Assembly (NCBI GenBank): GCA_902774395.1
Contig: CACYIK010000001.1
Location: forward strand, 124,001 to 188,000
DNA: 64,000 bases
Reading direction: 5' to 3'
From: an uncultured Bacteroidota bacterium
GTDB taxonomy: Bacteria > Bacteroidota > Bacteroidia > Bacteroidales > P3
The notes beneath the pieces were generated by a model. It did no database searches and was not told the origin of the DNA. It saw only the letters and a program-made list of their open reading frames with translations. This document shows positions 32,064 to 41,034 of this stretch, in pieces (positions within the stretch are counted from its first letter, which is position 1; the number at the start of each line of letters is the position of its first letter). The position numbers were made by a program, and so were the translations under genes.

Positions 32064-32912
32064 ATGAAGCTGTGTGTCTTTAATCCAGAGCATGACTTGT
32101 GTCTTGCGAAAGGGCGGTGGAACTATATCCCGCCGCGGTCGGCCGTAGAGTTTGCCTGCCGCGACGCCAGCATCATGTCCGTGCTCTATCCCGACGCCGT
32201 CTGCACATCCGTTTATGATTTTCAATTTTCAATTTTCAATTTTCAATTAGACGAAGTCGTGGCCTGGGGTTGGGATGCCGTGGTGAAGCACGAGCTCATC
32301 AAGCGCGGCATCCCTGCCGAGTTGCTGCCCACGGACGAGGAGATTGAGACCATCCGCGAGTTGCAGCACCGTTCCACCGTGCTGCCTCTGCAGGAGGGCT
32401 GCCATGCGGTGAAGTCGGTCGAGGAGATGGAGTCGCTGTTGCGTGAGCGCGAGCACTGGGTGATGAAAGCCCCGTGGAGCGGAGCGGGTAGGGGACTGCG
32501 CTGGGTGCACGGCGCCCTCACCGCCATCGACCGCGACTGGCTGCTGAAGACCGTCGCCAACCAGCGCTGCGTCATCGCCGAGCCCCGCCGAGAAGTGGTG
32601 GCCGATGTGGCGCTGGAATACAATTCCCAATTTACTGGGTATAGCTACTTCAAGACCGGCAGCGGCGTCTATAAAGAGAACATAGCGATGACCGATGACC
32701 GTATCGTAGAGACGTTTCGAGAAACGGCTCTACAGCAGACCAAGGCGCGGGTCGAGGCATGGCTTAAGGAAAACGTCGTGCCCCGCTACCGTGGCCCGTT
32801 GGGGGTCGACCTCATGGTCTGTGCCGACGGCAGCGTCCACGTCGCCGAAATCAACTTCCGCCACACCATGGGCATGGTGGCACATGCCAAGATAATAGAT
32901 AATAGTTTATAG
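32064..32912 (+). CDS. Conserved hypothetical protein, ATP-grasp-like fold
   Basis: This 282-residue protein begins MKLCVFNPEHDLCLAKG. An ATP-grasp-like block is visible: HWVMKAPWSGAGRGL (about residues 131-145), CVIAEPRREVVADVALEY, and a C-terminal GVDLMVCADGSVHVAEINFRHTMG with the metal-binding EINFR. The substrate is unknown. Residues 52-64 (YDFQFSIFNFQLD) are repeat-encoded. A further LPLQEGCHAVKS resembles the GC-rich insert seen in the rlmI-like gene. Confidence 0.7.
   Translation: MKLCVFNPEHDLCLAKGRWNYIPPRSAVEFACRDASIMSVLYPDAVCTSVYDFQFSIFNFQLDEVVAWGWDAVVKHELIKRGIPAELLPTDEEIETIRELQHRSTVLPLQEGCHAVKSVEEMESLLREREHWVMKAPWSGAGRGLRWVHGALTAIDRDWLLKTVANQRCVIAEPRREVVADVALEYNSQFTGYSYFKTGSGVYKENIAMTDDRIVETFRETALQQTKARVEAWLKENVVPRYRGPLGVDLMVCADGSVHVAEINFRHTMGMVAHAKIIDNSL
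32216..32250. repeat. TCAATTT heptamers inside the ATP-grasp-like gene
   Basis: Five nearly perfect heptamers encode FQFSIFNFQL. Confidence 0.88.
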
Positions 32913-32934
32913 ATAATAGTTTATAGATAATAGT
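32893..32934. repeat. 15-bp GATAATAGTTTATA array
   Basis: Three copies of a 15-bp word run across the stop of the ATP-grasp-like gene to the mntP start. Confidence 0.85.
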
Positions 32935-32935
32935 T

Positions 32936-33511
32936 ATGGGGTTTGTTGAAGCGTTATTATTGTCCTTGGCACTCTGTGTCGACACTTTGGTGGTCTCCGC
33001 CGCCACCGCTTTCCGCGAGAAGATGACCTATCGCCGCGGCCTTCTCATGGCTTTGATTCTAGGATTCTGCCAGTTTGCTTTTCCTCTGGTGGGAGCCTTG
33101 ATAGGTGATGTGTCCCGTGCTTTCATCGAGTCTGTCGACCACTGGATAGCCTTCGGCCTGTTGGCCTTCATCGGAGGAAAGATGATTCTTGACGGCATCC
33201 GTGGCGAGGAAGAGGAGGCTGAGGAAAAGACTCCCGATAGCCACCGCTCGCTGATTTATACCTATTTTCTATTGGGTGTTGCTACCAGCATCGATGGTCT
33301 GGCCGTCGGCATTGGCCTTGGACTGGACAATCCGATGCTTGATGTTCTGTGGATTGTCATCACCATTGGTGTTGTTACCACGCTGGTTTCCCTCTTGGGA
33401 GTCTATCTCGGCAAGCGCAATATCCCCGTCCCCGAGCGTACCGCCAACATCGTCGCCGGCCTCGTCCTGATAGGCCTTGGTGTGAAGATCCTGCTGGAGC
33501 ACCTTTTATAA
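32936..33511 (+). CDS. mntP: Putative manganese efflux pump MntP
   Basis: The 191-residue protein has six membrane helices. Conserved Asp residues occur in helix 1 (ALCVDTLVVSAA) and helix 4 (TSIDGLAVGIGLG), the signature of the MntP family (DUF204), which exports Mn2+. No Mn riboswitch is seen in the short upstream gap. The stop lies in a direct repeat that also flanks the AbiE genes on their other side. Confidence 0.94.
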   Translation: MGFVEALLLSLALCVDTLVVSAATAFREKMTYRRGLLMALILGFCQFAFPLVGALIGDVSRAFIESVDHWIAFGLLAFIGGKMILDGIRGEEEEAEEKTPDSHRSLIYTYFLLGVATSIDGLAVGIGLGLDNPMLDVLWIVITIGVVTTLVSLLGVYLGKRNIPVPERTANIVAGLVLIGLGVKILLEHLL

Positions 33512-33586
33512 AAAGAGCCACGGCAAGCGTGGGAAGAGGAATGCCAGTGGCATCCCGGGCAGAGCATGTGTGTGTGGCGGTGGAGA
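33510..33586. repeat. Left flanking repeat of the AbiE module
   Basis: AAAAAGAGCCACGGCAAGCG plus TGGG (33510-33533) and TGGCGGTGGAGA (33575-33586) also occur, in the same order, at 35321-35344 and 35357-35368. The left copy has lost the inverse half of the hairpin. Confidence 0.85.
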
Positions 33587-33644
33587 AGATAGATTTCGGT
33601 TTTATCAAAAAATTTTTTTTCCTCTCTGTTTTGTCAAAAAGTTG

Positions 33645-33652
33645 TATCTTTG
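33645..33652 (+). promoter_or_regulatory. -7 element upstream of abiEi
   Basis: TATCTTTG, 60 bases before the abiEi start. A TTTG lies too close (11 bp), so the -33 box is uncertain. Confidence 0.5.
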
Positions 33653-33712
33653 CACCCGAAAAATCGTTAAAATATCCTTTTAATGATTAGTATTACGACA
33701 TAAAGGGTAAAA

Positions 33713-34507
33713 ATGACAATATCGGAGTTTATCAGAGAAAGTGAAATACGGGGTCGGGTGACGTTCACCACCGACGACGTCCGGAAGACTGTAAACCTTT
33801 CGGACAATACCCTATTGAACGAGTTGCAGCGGCAGGTGGCCCGAGGAAGAATACAAATTCCCTACCGAGGCTTCTATGTAATTATACCGCCACAGTATGC
33901 GCTGAAGGGCATTGTTCCCCCCACCTATTACATCCATGAGCTTATGAAGAAGGTGGGTAAGCCTTATTATGTCTGCCTGTTGTCGGCAGCGGAATATTAC
34001 GGCGCAGCCCACCAACGGGCAATGGTTACTCAGGTAATGACCCAGCCTCCACGACTGAAGCATTCGGAGATGAACAACTTATTGAACTGGAACTACCGGC
34101 AGGTCATCCCGTCGGAGTTGCTGTTGCAGAAAAACGTGGAGATGGGTGTGATGCTTTATTCTTCGGCCGAGTTGACTACTGTCGACCTTGTCCAATTCGC
34201 TTCGCATGTGGGCGGCTACCAAAGGGCGGCTACTGTTCTCGCAGAACTGATGGAGAGCGTGGACATCAACCGTCTCCGTGAGGTAATCCCCTATACGACC
34301 ACTGCCACAATCCAGCGGTTGGGGTATCTGTTAGAGTTTGTTCTGGAAGAGCAACACAAGGCTGACGAGTTGCATTGTCTGCTTAAGGAGACGAATCCCC
34401 GGTGGAAGACAATCTTGATGGACAATGGACGGGATAGAAACGCCAACGGCAAGAGCAACCGCTGGCATGTAAATATGAATACCAACATTGAGATAGACGA
34501 ACTATGA
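33713..34507 (+). CDS. abiEi: AbiEi-type antitoxin (type IV toxin-antitoxin)
   Basis: The 264-residue protein has an N-terminal winged-helix region (ISEFIRESEIRGRVTFTTDDV) and a C-terminal effector domain with YYVCLLSAAEYYGAAHQ, the pattern of AbiEi. In the AbiE systems studied, this protein represses the operon and counters AbiEii without direct binding. It overlaps abiEii by 4 bases. GC content is somewhat lower than in nearby genes, suggesting acquisition. Confidence 0.88.
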   Translation: MTISEFIRESEIRGRVTFTTDDVRKTVNLSDNTLLNELQRQVARGRIQIPYRGFYVIIPPQYALKGIVPPTYYIHELMKKVGKPYYVCLLSAAEYYGAAHQRAMVTQVMTQPPRLKHSEMNNLLNWNYRQVIPSELLLQKNVEMGVMLYSSAELTTVDLVQFASHVGGYQRAATVLAELMESVDINRLREVIPYTTTATIQRLGYLLEFVLEEQHKADELHCLLKETNPRWKTILMDNGRDRNANGKSNRWHVNMNTNIEIDEL

Positions 34508-35310
34508 TAAATCAGGCAGCGATAATAGCATGGAAAGATAATGCACCATGGGTTCATGCCGCCATGGTCGAGCAGGATCTGATTATCTGCAAGGCGCTGG
34601 TGTGTATCTTCGGCGACGAATTCCTGGCTTCGCAGCTGGCTTTCCGAGGCGGGACGGCCTTGCACAAGCTGTATCTCCATCCGCAACAGAGGTACAGTGA
34701 GGATATCGACCTTGTACAAATCAATCCCGGCCCTATCAAACCCATCTTGCTACGTTTGGGAGAGGTGCTGTCATGGTTGCCCGATAAGGTCACCAAGCAG
34801 AAGCGATACAACAACACGATGCTTTTCCGCATGGAGTCGGAGGTCCCTCCTGTTCAACCTTTGCGGCTGAAGGTGGAAATTAACTGCTACGAGCATTTTT
34901 GCGTACTGGGCTTACAGAAGGTGCCTTTCGAGGTACGCAATCCTTGGTTCAACGGCAGATGCGAGATAACAACCTATGCTTTGGACGAATTGGTCGGAAC
35001 CAAGTTGCGAGCCTTGTATCAAAGGAAGAAGGGACGTGATTTGTTCGACCTGCAGGTGGCGTTGCAAAGCGGAAGATTGGATGTACAACGGGTGCTGGAG
35101 TGTTACCAGAGGTATATGAAGTTTATGGTCGATAAGGTTCCTACCTACAAGCAATATGTCCAAAACATGGAGGAGAAGATGCAGGATGATGAGTTCCTTG
35201 GCGATATGGATCTGCTGCTTCGTGAAGATGCCGGTAAGTTCAATCCAATAGAGGCCTACGAGCAGGTTCGGGCGGAATTTATCGAGCAACTTCCGGGGAA
35301 GCGGGAGTAG
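34504..35310 (+). CDS. abiEii: AbiEii-type nucleotidyltransferase toxin
   Basis: The 268-residue protein has the nucleotidyltransferase motif FRGGTALHKLYL (about residues 47-58) followed by RYSEDIDLV (about 65-73), the G-G-T/S and D-x-D catalytic pair of AbiEii/MenT-like toxins. Later KLRALYQRKKGRDLFDL is conserved. Such toxins add nucleotides to tRNA or another target and halt growth, aborting phage infection. It is translationally coupled to its antitoxin. Confidence 0.9.
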   Translation: MINQAAIIAWKDNAPWVHAAMVEQDLIICKALVCIFGDEFLASQLAFRGGTALHKLYLHPQQRYSEDIDLVQINPGPIKPILLRLGEVLSWLPDKVTKQKRYNNTMLFRMESEVPPVQPLRLKVEINCYEHFCVLGLQKVPFEVRNPWFNGRCEITTYALDELVGTKLRALYQRKKGRDLFDLQVALQSGRLDVQRVLECYQRYMKFMVDKVPTYKQYVQNMEEKMQDDEFLGDMDLLLREDAGKFNPIEAYEQVRAEFIEQLPGKRE

Positions 35311-35320
35311 AGAGAGTAAA

Positions 35321-35368
35321 AAAAAGAGCCACGGCAAGCGTGGGTAACGCTTGCCGTGGCGGTGGAGA
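35321..35368 (-). terminator. Perfect hairpin, likely minus-strand terminator; right flank of AbiE
   Basis: GCCACGGCAAGCGT (35328-35341) pairs with ACGCTTGCCGTGGC (35347-35360). On the minus strand the stem is followed by CTCTTTTTTTT, so it would end transcripts from the beta-barrel gene. The first 24 bases duplicate those at 33510-33533. Confidence 0.8.
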
Positions 35369-35558
35369 GGATGGGACTCTTTTCGTATTGGGTTTGCTCC
35401 AGCCCTCTGCTCATGGCCGTATTAGCGTCGCAGGCCATGTCTCTTGCAGAACCAGGCAGGATAATCTGCTTAAATATGGATGTGGATTTATGGGGATACT
35501 CAACTGAGACGCAACGGCATATCATCGGCGAGGGATATGATGATGTGGTGTTGCATGA

Positions 35559-36215
35559 TTAGTAGATGTTTGTTGGTTGTAGGGTGTACCCTATTCCTAA
35601 TGTCAGGTTGAAGAGGCTTTCTGATGATTCCTTGAATATTTTCACCGACTCGATGCCTGTACACAACTGCACACGGAAGCGCTTGTACTCCATCCCCAAC
35701 CCCATCATCGCTGACAGCGAGAAGTTCCATTCGGGTGTAGTCAGGCTCTTGACCAGCGGGTCGTCGTCGAACTTCTCACCGCGATAGCGCCTTCCGTTGT
35801 ATCCGAATACGGGACCTAGCGATAGCGTCAACCTCATGTCGTTGCTGGGGAAAATACTGCCCGTGAATAGCAGAGGCAGTTGTACTCCACCGCTGACAGG
35901 GGTGTAGTCGTACATTTGGCCGTTGTGAAACACGCTGAAAATCATATCGTCTTTACCGGCCCACAGATATAATCCCGGCGTCATGCCAAAATGACCGTCT
36001 GTGCCAAAGAAATCAAAGTGGTAGCTTGTACCGGCATAAACGGCCGTGGTGAAAATCTCGTCACCCACGACAGGCACGTCGTTGCTGGAGGTGGAAAAAG
36101 AAGATCGCAAGCCTAAACCGGCGTTGATGCTCCACTGAGCATGGGCAGGTACAAAGTGTAGAGAAAGAAATGAAATGCATAGCAGCAGCGCTGCCGGTTT
36201 GATGTGTTTTACCAT
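35559..36215 (-). CDS. Outer-membrane beta-barrel protein (porin-like family)
   Basis: The 218-residue protein has a signal peptide (about residues 1-26, cleavage after AHA) and alternating strands such as GMTPGLYLWAG, LPLLFTGSIF and LSAMMGLGMEY, with aromatic ends. This is the small PorT/outer-membrane barrel type common in Bacteroidota. No specific ligand can be inferred. The 248-bp region downstream holds the terminator hairpin and no convincing gene. Confidence 0.78.
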   Translation of the reverse strand: MVKHIKPAALLLCISFLSLHFVPAHAQWSINAGLGLRSSFSTSSNDVPVVGDEIFTTAVYAGTSYHFDFFGTDGHFGMTPGLYLWAGKDDMIFSVFHNGQMYDYTPVSGGVQLPLLFTGSIFPSNDMRLTLSLGPVFGYNGRRYRGEKFDDDPLVKSLTTPEWNFSLSAMMGLGMEYKRFRVQLCTGIESVKIFKESSESLFNLTLGIGYTLQPTNIY

Positions 36216-36441
36216 GATGTGAAAGTTTTTTTGAACATTACTATTTTATGCATTAAGCATCATTGGTATTCAATTCCTCATCATGGTATCAGGTTAGTTA
36301 TACTTTTTATTTTACGTCCATATTAACGCCGCGATGCTATTTTTATTGCAATAATTTTTTTCATTTTTACCCGTTAATGATGTAATATTTTACCCCCTTT
36401 GCGCAACTATTATGTGTAAAGGAACTAAAAAGACTGCCTGA

Positions 36442-36936
36442 TTGACTGCCAAGGAATATAACAAGGGAGTGCGCCTGTGGGCCGACGATGCGATGCGCTT
36501 TGCCATGCGCTGCTGTCCGAGTAGGCCCGACTGTGAGGATGCCGTGCAGGAGGCGCTGGCCTCCCTCTGGGACCACCGCGACGAGGTCTCCTCCGACAAG
36601 GGCAAGGGCTACCTCCTCAGCGCCGCCTACCGCAGCCTTATGATGACCCTCCGCCACAACAAGGTGGTGCAGCAGCATGCCGGCCAGGCGGACGTGGAGA
36701 CCGTCACGGCGCCCGACGAGCGCTTCGACCTCCGCGAGGCCATCGAGCGAGCACTCCAGACGCTGCCCGAAGTGCAGCGGGCCATCCTCCAGCTCCGCGA
36801 CGTCGAAGGCTACAGCTACGCCGAGATAGGGGAGATCCTTGCGCTCAGCGACTCCCAGGTGCAGGTCTACCTCTTCCGAGCCCGAGTAAATATGAGAAAA
36901 CAACTGAAACAAATGGGATATGACAACAATAGATAA
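36442..36936 (+). CDS. ECF-type RNA polymerase sigma factor
   Basis: The 164-residue protein has region 2 (FAMRCCPSRPDCEDAVQEAL) and region 4 (LPEVQRAILQLRDVEGYSYAEIGEIL). An in-frame stop at 36439 leaves TTG at 36442 as the first usable start. The gene overlaps the anti-sigma frame by 17 bases. The 226-bp spacer before it holds no gene and shows only AT-rich sequence. The target regulon probably includes the adjoining surface protein. Confidence 0.92.
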   Translation: MTAKEYNKGVRLWADDAMRFAMRCCPSRPDCEDAVQEALASLWDHRDEVSSDKGKGYLLSAAYRSLMMTLRHNKVVQQHAGQADVETVTAPDERFDLREAIERALQTLPEVQRAILQLRDVEGYSYAEIGEILALSDSQVQVYLFRARVNMRKQLKQMGYDNNR

Positions 36937-37663
36937 TAACAACTACGAGCTGTGGCTCCTGCGCTATGCCGAAGGCGAACTCACCTCTGCCGAGCGCGAG
37001 GCCGTGGAGGCTTGGCTCGCCAGTCATCCCGAGGCCGCCGAGGAACTGGCCCTTTACAGCGAGGCCCCGCGCCTGGAGCGCGACGAGACGGTCCGGTATA
37101 CTGCTATGCCACAGCAGCACACACAACGCCTCTGGCCAATCCTGCTGCGCTGGAGCGCGGCAGCAGCTGTGGTGGTGGCGTTGGTGATTCCCGCCCTCCG
37201 CTTGGGCACCATGGGCAAACCGGACCCCCAGCAGCCCCCGCTGGTCGCTACCGTCCAGAACACCCCGAATATTCCGAGCTCTCAGAGCTCTCCGAGCACT
37301 CCGAAAGAAACTATAGCAACTATAGATACTATAGTTACTTTAGAAACTATAAAAACTAAAGAATCTAAAGAAATCCAAAGGGCACTCTCTCCCGAGGAAC
37401 CCATTCTGATCGCTCAGCAAGAGGACACCCTCCCCCTTCTGCCGCAGGAGACGCAGGAGGCTCCCTCAGCCATCCCCTCTACCTCCCTCATCGTCTATAT
37501 TCCCAATCCTGATACCGTCTACAGCGATAACCTCATCGTCTATGACGACTCTCGTCCTCGTCTCCGCGACCTCGCCGCCGAATGGGTCGAAGACACCCCT
37601 GTGGGCAAATTTATCCGCCACAACCTCTCGCCCCGCAAGGCTGTCCTGATAGCATTACGATAA
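36920..37663 (+). CDS. Anti-sigma factor-like membrane protein
   Basis: The 247-residue protein has an N-terminal zinc-finger-free anti-sigma segment (YELWLLRYAEGELTSAEREAVEAWLASHP reads as two helices, residues 9-37). One membrane helix lies near residues 76-95 (WSAAAAVVVALVIPALRLG), followed by a repeat-rich periplasmic linker and a C-terminal tail. It overlaps the sigma gene by 17 bases, a strong sign that it controls that sigma factor. Residues 115-155 are encoded by iterated words. Confidence 0.82.
   Translation: MTTIDNNNYELWLLRYAEGELTSAEREAVEAWLASHPEAAEELALYSEAPRLERDETVRYTAMPQQHTQRLWPILLRWSAAAAVVVALVIPALRLGTMGKPDPQQPPLVATVQNTPNIPSSQSSPSTPKETIATIDTIVTLETIKTKESKEIQRALSPEEPILIAQQEDTLPLLPQETQEAPSAIPSTSLIVYIPNPDTVYSDNLIVYDDSRPRLRDLAAEWVEDTPVGKFIRHNLSPRKAVLIALR
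37262..37382. repeat. Iterated CTCTCAGAG and AACTATAG words in the anti-sigma gene
   Basis: TCAGAGCTCTCCGAGCACTCC and then AACTATAGCAACTATAGATACTATAG-type copies encode SSQSSPSTPKETIATIDTIV, a low-complexity linker. Confidence 0.75.
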
Positions 37664-37685
37664 TAAACCTTTAATTCATTATATT

Positions 37686-39005
37686 ATGAAAGCAAAACTT
37701 TTCTCTTTGCAGTTTTCACTTTTTGCTTTGCTGTTCTGCTCCGCCGCCACAGCGCAAGTGCATGTGCAACCCGTCTCGGGTGTCCACACCATCAACGTCG
37801 AAGACAACGTTTTGTTGAAAATCTACGCCGGAGACAAGACCCAGCTCGAGGCCACCATGCCTGTCCCTGCCAATGTGGCCAAAGTGGCCAATGGTGTCAT
37901 GTCTCTAGAGGGCAATTCCACCGTTGTTCTCCGCCTCAACCCCGCTGACGGAATTGTCAACTTTTCTGCCGAAGACGGAGCCTCGATTGTTTTCTTTGGC
38001 GGCTCATTTGACTTCGGCGACCAAAAGATTACCATTAGCGCCGAAGACAACGCCAGAGTCGAGATGGATGTGACTGCCAATGATTTCTACGCCAGTCATG
38101 CTTATTTTAAGGCGCAGGACAATTCGTTAATCATGAGCAAAATGGCGCCTATTCATGTCTTTGGTTACAATTTCATCGCCAATGACAATGCCTATATCGA
38201 AGTGCCCTCTGTGGACCTCAGAATTTTCGATGGCGACAGCACCATAGATCGCAACACCTACATCACTGTCACCGACTACGGAAAGATCGTTATCAAAGAC
38301 AAAGGTCCGAACGGCATCATCGTCTGCGACCACGAGTTCTCCATCGGCCGCAAATCAAAGAAACCCAATCGCGGCTTAGAAACCAACTTGTCGTGGGGTT
38401 TCAACCACTGGGGTGACAAACCTTTTGGCGGCATGGACGGCGACGCCGAGGTGACCTATTCCTTTCTCAACCTGGGTTACACCCTCGACTATCCCCTTGT
38501 TAATACCCCCCACTTTGGACTCTATGCTGGCTTTGGAGTGGAGGTGAACCGCTACCACTTCCGGGAGCACCTCATATGCGCCACTCCCACAGGCTTCCAT
38601 CAACCCTCCATGATGTATCCCGCTTATGCCACCATCACCACAGGCACTCCAGACCCCAACAACTGGGACTCCTATTTTATCACCGCCGCCATTGTTGTTC
38701 CCATCACCTTCAGCTTTGAACCCTGGAAATACGACGACTTCTGCATCCGCCTCACCGCTCTTCCCGGCATCAATTTCAACGAATATCTCACTCAGGAATA
38801 TGAGACGAAGAGCATCGAACTTACTGTCCGTGACAAGGATGGCAGTAAGCAGGTGAACCCCTTTGTCCTCGATGCCCGCCTGTCACTCTTTTATGGCTCC
38901 CTCGGCATCTATGTCCAGATGGCCACCCAGAGACTCTTTAAGTCAGATTTCCAAGATATATACCCAGTGAAGTTCGGCCTCATCTGGTCCATCGGTGACA
39001 GATAG
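37686..39005 (+). CDS. Secreted DUF2807-like (adhesin-head) plus beta-barrel-type protein
   Basis: The 439-residue protein has a signal peptide (cleavage after AATAQ, residue 24). Residues 25-210 are short strands typical of the GIN/DUF2807 beta-helix (VHTINVEDNVLLKIYAGD, ISAEDNARVEMDV). Residues 235-439 resemble an outer-membrane barrel (YSFLNLGYTLDYPL, YAGFGVEVNRYHF). It closes the sigma/anti-sigma operon and is the probable regulated product. Confidence 0.68.
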   Translation: MKAKLFSLQFSLFALLFCSAATAQVHVQPVSGVHTINVEDNVLLKIYAGDKTQLEATMPVPANVAKVANGVMSLEGNSTVVLRLNPADGIVNFSAEDGASIVFFGGSFDFGDQKITISAEDNARVEMDVTANDFYASHAYFKAQDNSLIMSKMAPIHVFGYNFIANDNAYIEVPSVDLRIFDGDSTIDRNTYITVTDYGKIVIKDKGPNGIIVCDHEFSIGRKSKKPNRGLETNLSWGFNHWGDKPFGGMDGDAEVTYSFLNLGYTLDYPLVNTPHFGLYAGFGVEVNRYHFREHLICATPTGFHQPSMMYPAYATITTGTPDPNNWDSYFITAAIVVPITFSFEPWKYDDFCIRLTALPGINFNEYLTQEYETKSIELTVRDKDGSKQVNPFVLDARLSLFYGSLGIYVQMATQRLFKSDFQDIYPVKFGLIWSIGDR

Positions 39006-39033
39006 AAATATCCTTATAAAGATCACATAATGT

Positions 39034-39067
39034 CTAGCCGACTTCCACCACGGTGGAAGTCGGCTAG
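39034..39067. terminator. Perfect palindrome between convergent genes
   Basis: CTAGCCGACTTCCACC pairs with GGTGGAAGTCGGCTAG across two bases. It lies between the surface-protein gene and the oppositely oriented ABC-F gene. No strong T run follows, so a terminator role is probable but not certain. Confidence 0.65.
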
Positions 39068-39119
39068 TGTTTCTGGGACAGGGTGTGAAAATTCTTTTGG
39101 AACACCTGCTGGCTTGACG

Positions 39120-40997
39120 TCAGCCGTTGATAATCTCTTCGAGTTCGAGCCAGCGTAGCTCTTTCTCGTCGAGCAGAGGCATCAGCTCGCCGATGCGGGT
39201 GCTGGCTTTTGTGATGTCTGCCGGCGAGGTGAGGCTGCCGTCGCTGAGCTTCCGCTCGAGGTCGGCTTTCTCTGTCGTGAGCGCCTCGATTTCGGCCGTC
39301 AACGCCTCATACTCTTTCTGTTCCTTGTAGGTGGCTTTGCGTTTCTCGCTCTTGCTGCGCTCGTATTTGGGCTTTTCCTGCCGTTGCTGCTGGAGGCTTT
39401 CGCGCTGCTGTGCGGCCTTCTGCATGCGGTAGACGGTGTAGTTGGAGTGATAGTCGCGTATCTTGCCGTTGCCCTCGAAGACGAGGAGGTGGTCGACGAT
39501 GTGGTCCATGAAGGAGCGGTCGTGGCTGACGATGATGAGGCAGCCCTTGTAGGTCTGGAGGAACTGCTCGAGAATCTGCAGCGTATAGATGTCGAGGTCG
39601 TTGGTGGGCTCGTCGAGGATGAGGAAGTTGGGGTTGGCCATTAGGACCTGCAGCAGGTAGAGACGGCGTTTCTCGCCGCCGCTGAGGTTGCCGAAGTAGT
39701 TGTACTGCGTGGTGCCGTCGAAGCCGAAGTAGGTGAGGAACTGGTGGGCTGACATGCTCTTGCCGTTGTCGAGTTCTATCTCTTCGGCGATGTCCTTGAC
39801 GAGGTCGATGACCCGTCGGTCGTCGGGGGCTTTCATGCCGGCCTGGGTGTAGTAGCCGAACTGGATGGTCTGTCCCACGACGACGCGGCCGCTGGTGGGC
39901 TTGAGCTTCTCGGTGATGATATTGAGGAACGTGCTCTTGCCCACGCCGTTGGGACCCACGATGCCAATCTTCTCGCCTTTCTTAAAGACATAGGAGTAGT
40001 CATCTATGATTGCGTTATTGTGTGATTGCGTTATTGTGTTAGTGGCTGGCGCGTCAGCACTTACGCATTGACGCATTGACGCATTAACGCAATAACAGAT
40101 ATTGTACAGTTCCAGTATCTTGCCGCCGATGCGCTCGGTCTTGACGGTGAGCTGTGGGCGTGAGTCGTCGAAGCGGGTATGTGCTTTGGCCTCGAGTTCG
40201 TAGAAGGCATCGATGCGAGCCTGAGCCTTGGTACCGCGGGCCTGTGGCATGCGGCGCATCCACTCCAGCTCGGTGCGGTAGAGGCTGCGGGCTTTGGCCA
40301 CCTCGGCACGCTCGTTGGCCTCGCGCTCGGCCTTTTTCTCGAGGTAGTAGTCGTAGCGCCCTTTATAGTGGTAGAGGCGTGCGTTGTCGAGTTCGTAGAT
40401 ATTGTCGCATACGTTGTCGAGGAAGTAGCGGTCGTGTGTCACCATGAGGATGGCCAGCCGCTGGCGTGAGAGGAACTCCTCGAGCCACTCAATCATGTCG
40501 ATGTCGAGGTGGTTGGTGGGCTCGTCCAGGATGAGCAGGTTACAGTCGTCCATGAGCAGGCGGCAGAGCGCCATCTTCTTCTGTTCGCCGCCGCTGAGAG
40601 ACTCCATCTGGCGGTCGAGGAGGCTGTCGACCTTCATGCGCGAGAGGATTTCCTCCATGCGCTGCTCGAAGGTCCACTCGTCTTCCGTCTCAGGGCGCTG
40701 CACGTTGTAGACGAAGTCGCGGACGATTTGTTTGGGGTAGGCTTCGGGAGTCTGCGGGAGGTAGGCCAGCTTCAGGTCGCTGCGGAAGGTGATCTTGCCG
40801 CCGTCCTGCAGGGTGTTATAGCCTCGCTGGCCGGCAGCGGTCATAATAATATTCAGCAGTGTCGACTTGCCGTAGCCGTTGCGGGCTATGAGTGCCGACT
40901 TCTGTCCGGCATTGATGCCGAAGGATATATCTTCGAAGAGGAGCTTGTCGCCGAAGCTTTTGGTGAGGTTTTCTACGGTCAGTAATGCGTCAGCCAT
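39120..40997 (-). CDS. ABC-F family ATPase (Uup/EttA type)
   Basis: The 625-residue protein has two ATP-binding domains without membrane helices: Walker A sites at GYGKSTLLN and GPNGVGKSTFLN, signatures LSGGEQKKMALC and LSGGEKRRLYL, and a basic coiled-coil C-terminus (from about residue 535). ABC-F proteins act on the ribosome in translation or antibiotic protection; the C-terminal coil suggests the Uup group. About 28 residues at the start of the second domain (CVNASMRQCVSADAPATNTI...) come from a repeat element. It lies 37 bases after priA, in the same operon. Confidence 0.92.
   Translation of the reverse strand: MADALLTVENLTKSFGDKLLFEDISFGINAGQKSALIARNGYGKSTLLNIIMTAAGQRGYNTLQDGGKITFRSDLKLAYLPQTPEAYPKQIVRDFVYNVQRPETEDEWTFEQRMEEILSRMKVDSLLDRQMESLSGGEQKKMALCRLLMDDCNLLILDEPTNHLDIDMIEWLEEFLSRQRLAILMVTHDRYFLDNVCDNIYELDNARLYHYKGRYDYYLEKKAEREANERAEVAKARSLYRTELEWMRRMPQARGTKAQARIDAFYELEAKAHTRFDDSRPQLTVKTERIGGKILELYNICYCVNASMRQCVSADAPATNTITQSHNNAIIDDYSYVFKKGEKIGIVGPNGVGKSTFLNIITEKLKPTSGRVVVGQTIQFGYYTQAGMKAPDDRRVIDLVKDIAEEIELDNGKSMSAHQFLTYFGFDGTTQYNYFGNLSGGEKRRLYLLQVLMANPNFLILDEPTNDLDIYTLQILEQFLQTYKGCLIIVSHDRSFMDHIVDHLLVFEGNGKIRDYHSNYTVYRMQKAAQQRESLQQQRQEKPKYERSKSEKRKATYKEQKEYEALTAEIEALTTEKADLERKLSDGSLTSPADITKASTRIGELMPLLDEKELRWLELEEIING
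40008..40098. repeat. Inverted ACGCATTG octamer element inside the ABC-F gene
   Basis: Left (plus strand) TGCGTTAT/TGTGTGAT octamers and right ACGCATTG octamers flank a loop TGGCTGGCGCGTCAGCACT. In the gene's direction the loop reads GCTGACGCGCCAGCC, again with a GCT...AGCC frame. Confidence 0.85.
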
Positions 40998-41034
40998 TAT
41001 GTATTAGAGGGTTTTCTAGATTCTCAATTTCATT

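Noticed and set aside
35356..35562. A 68-codon frame between AbiEii and the barrel gene
   Set aside because: It starts within the terminator hairpin and shows no coding signature beyond openness.
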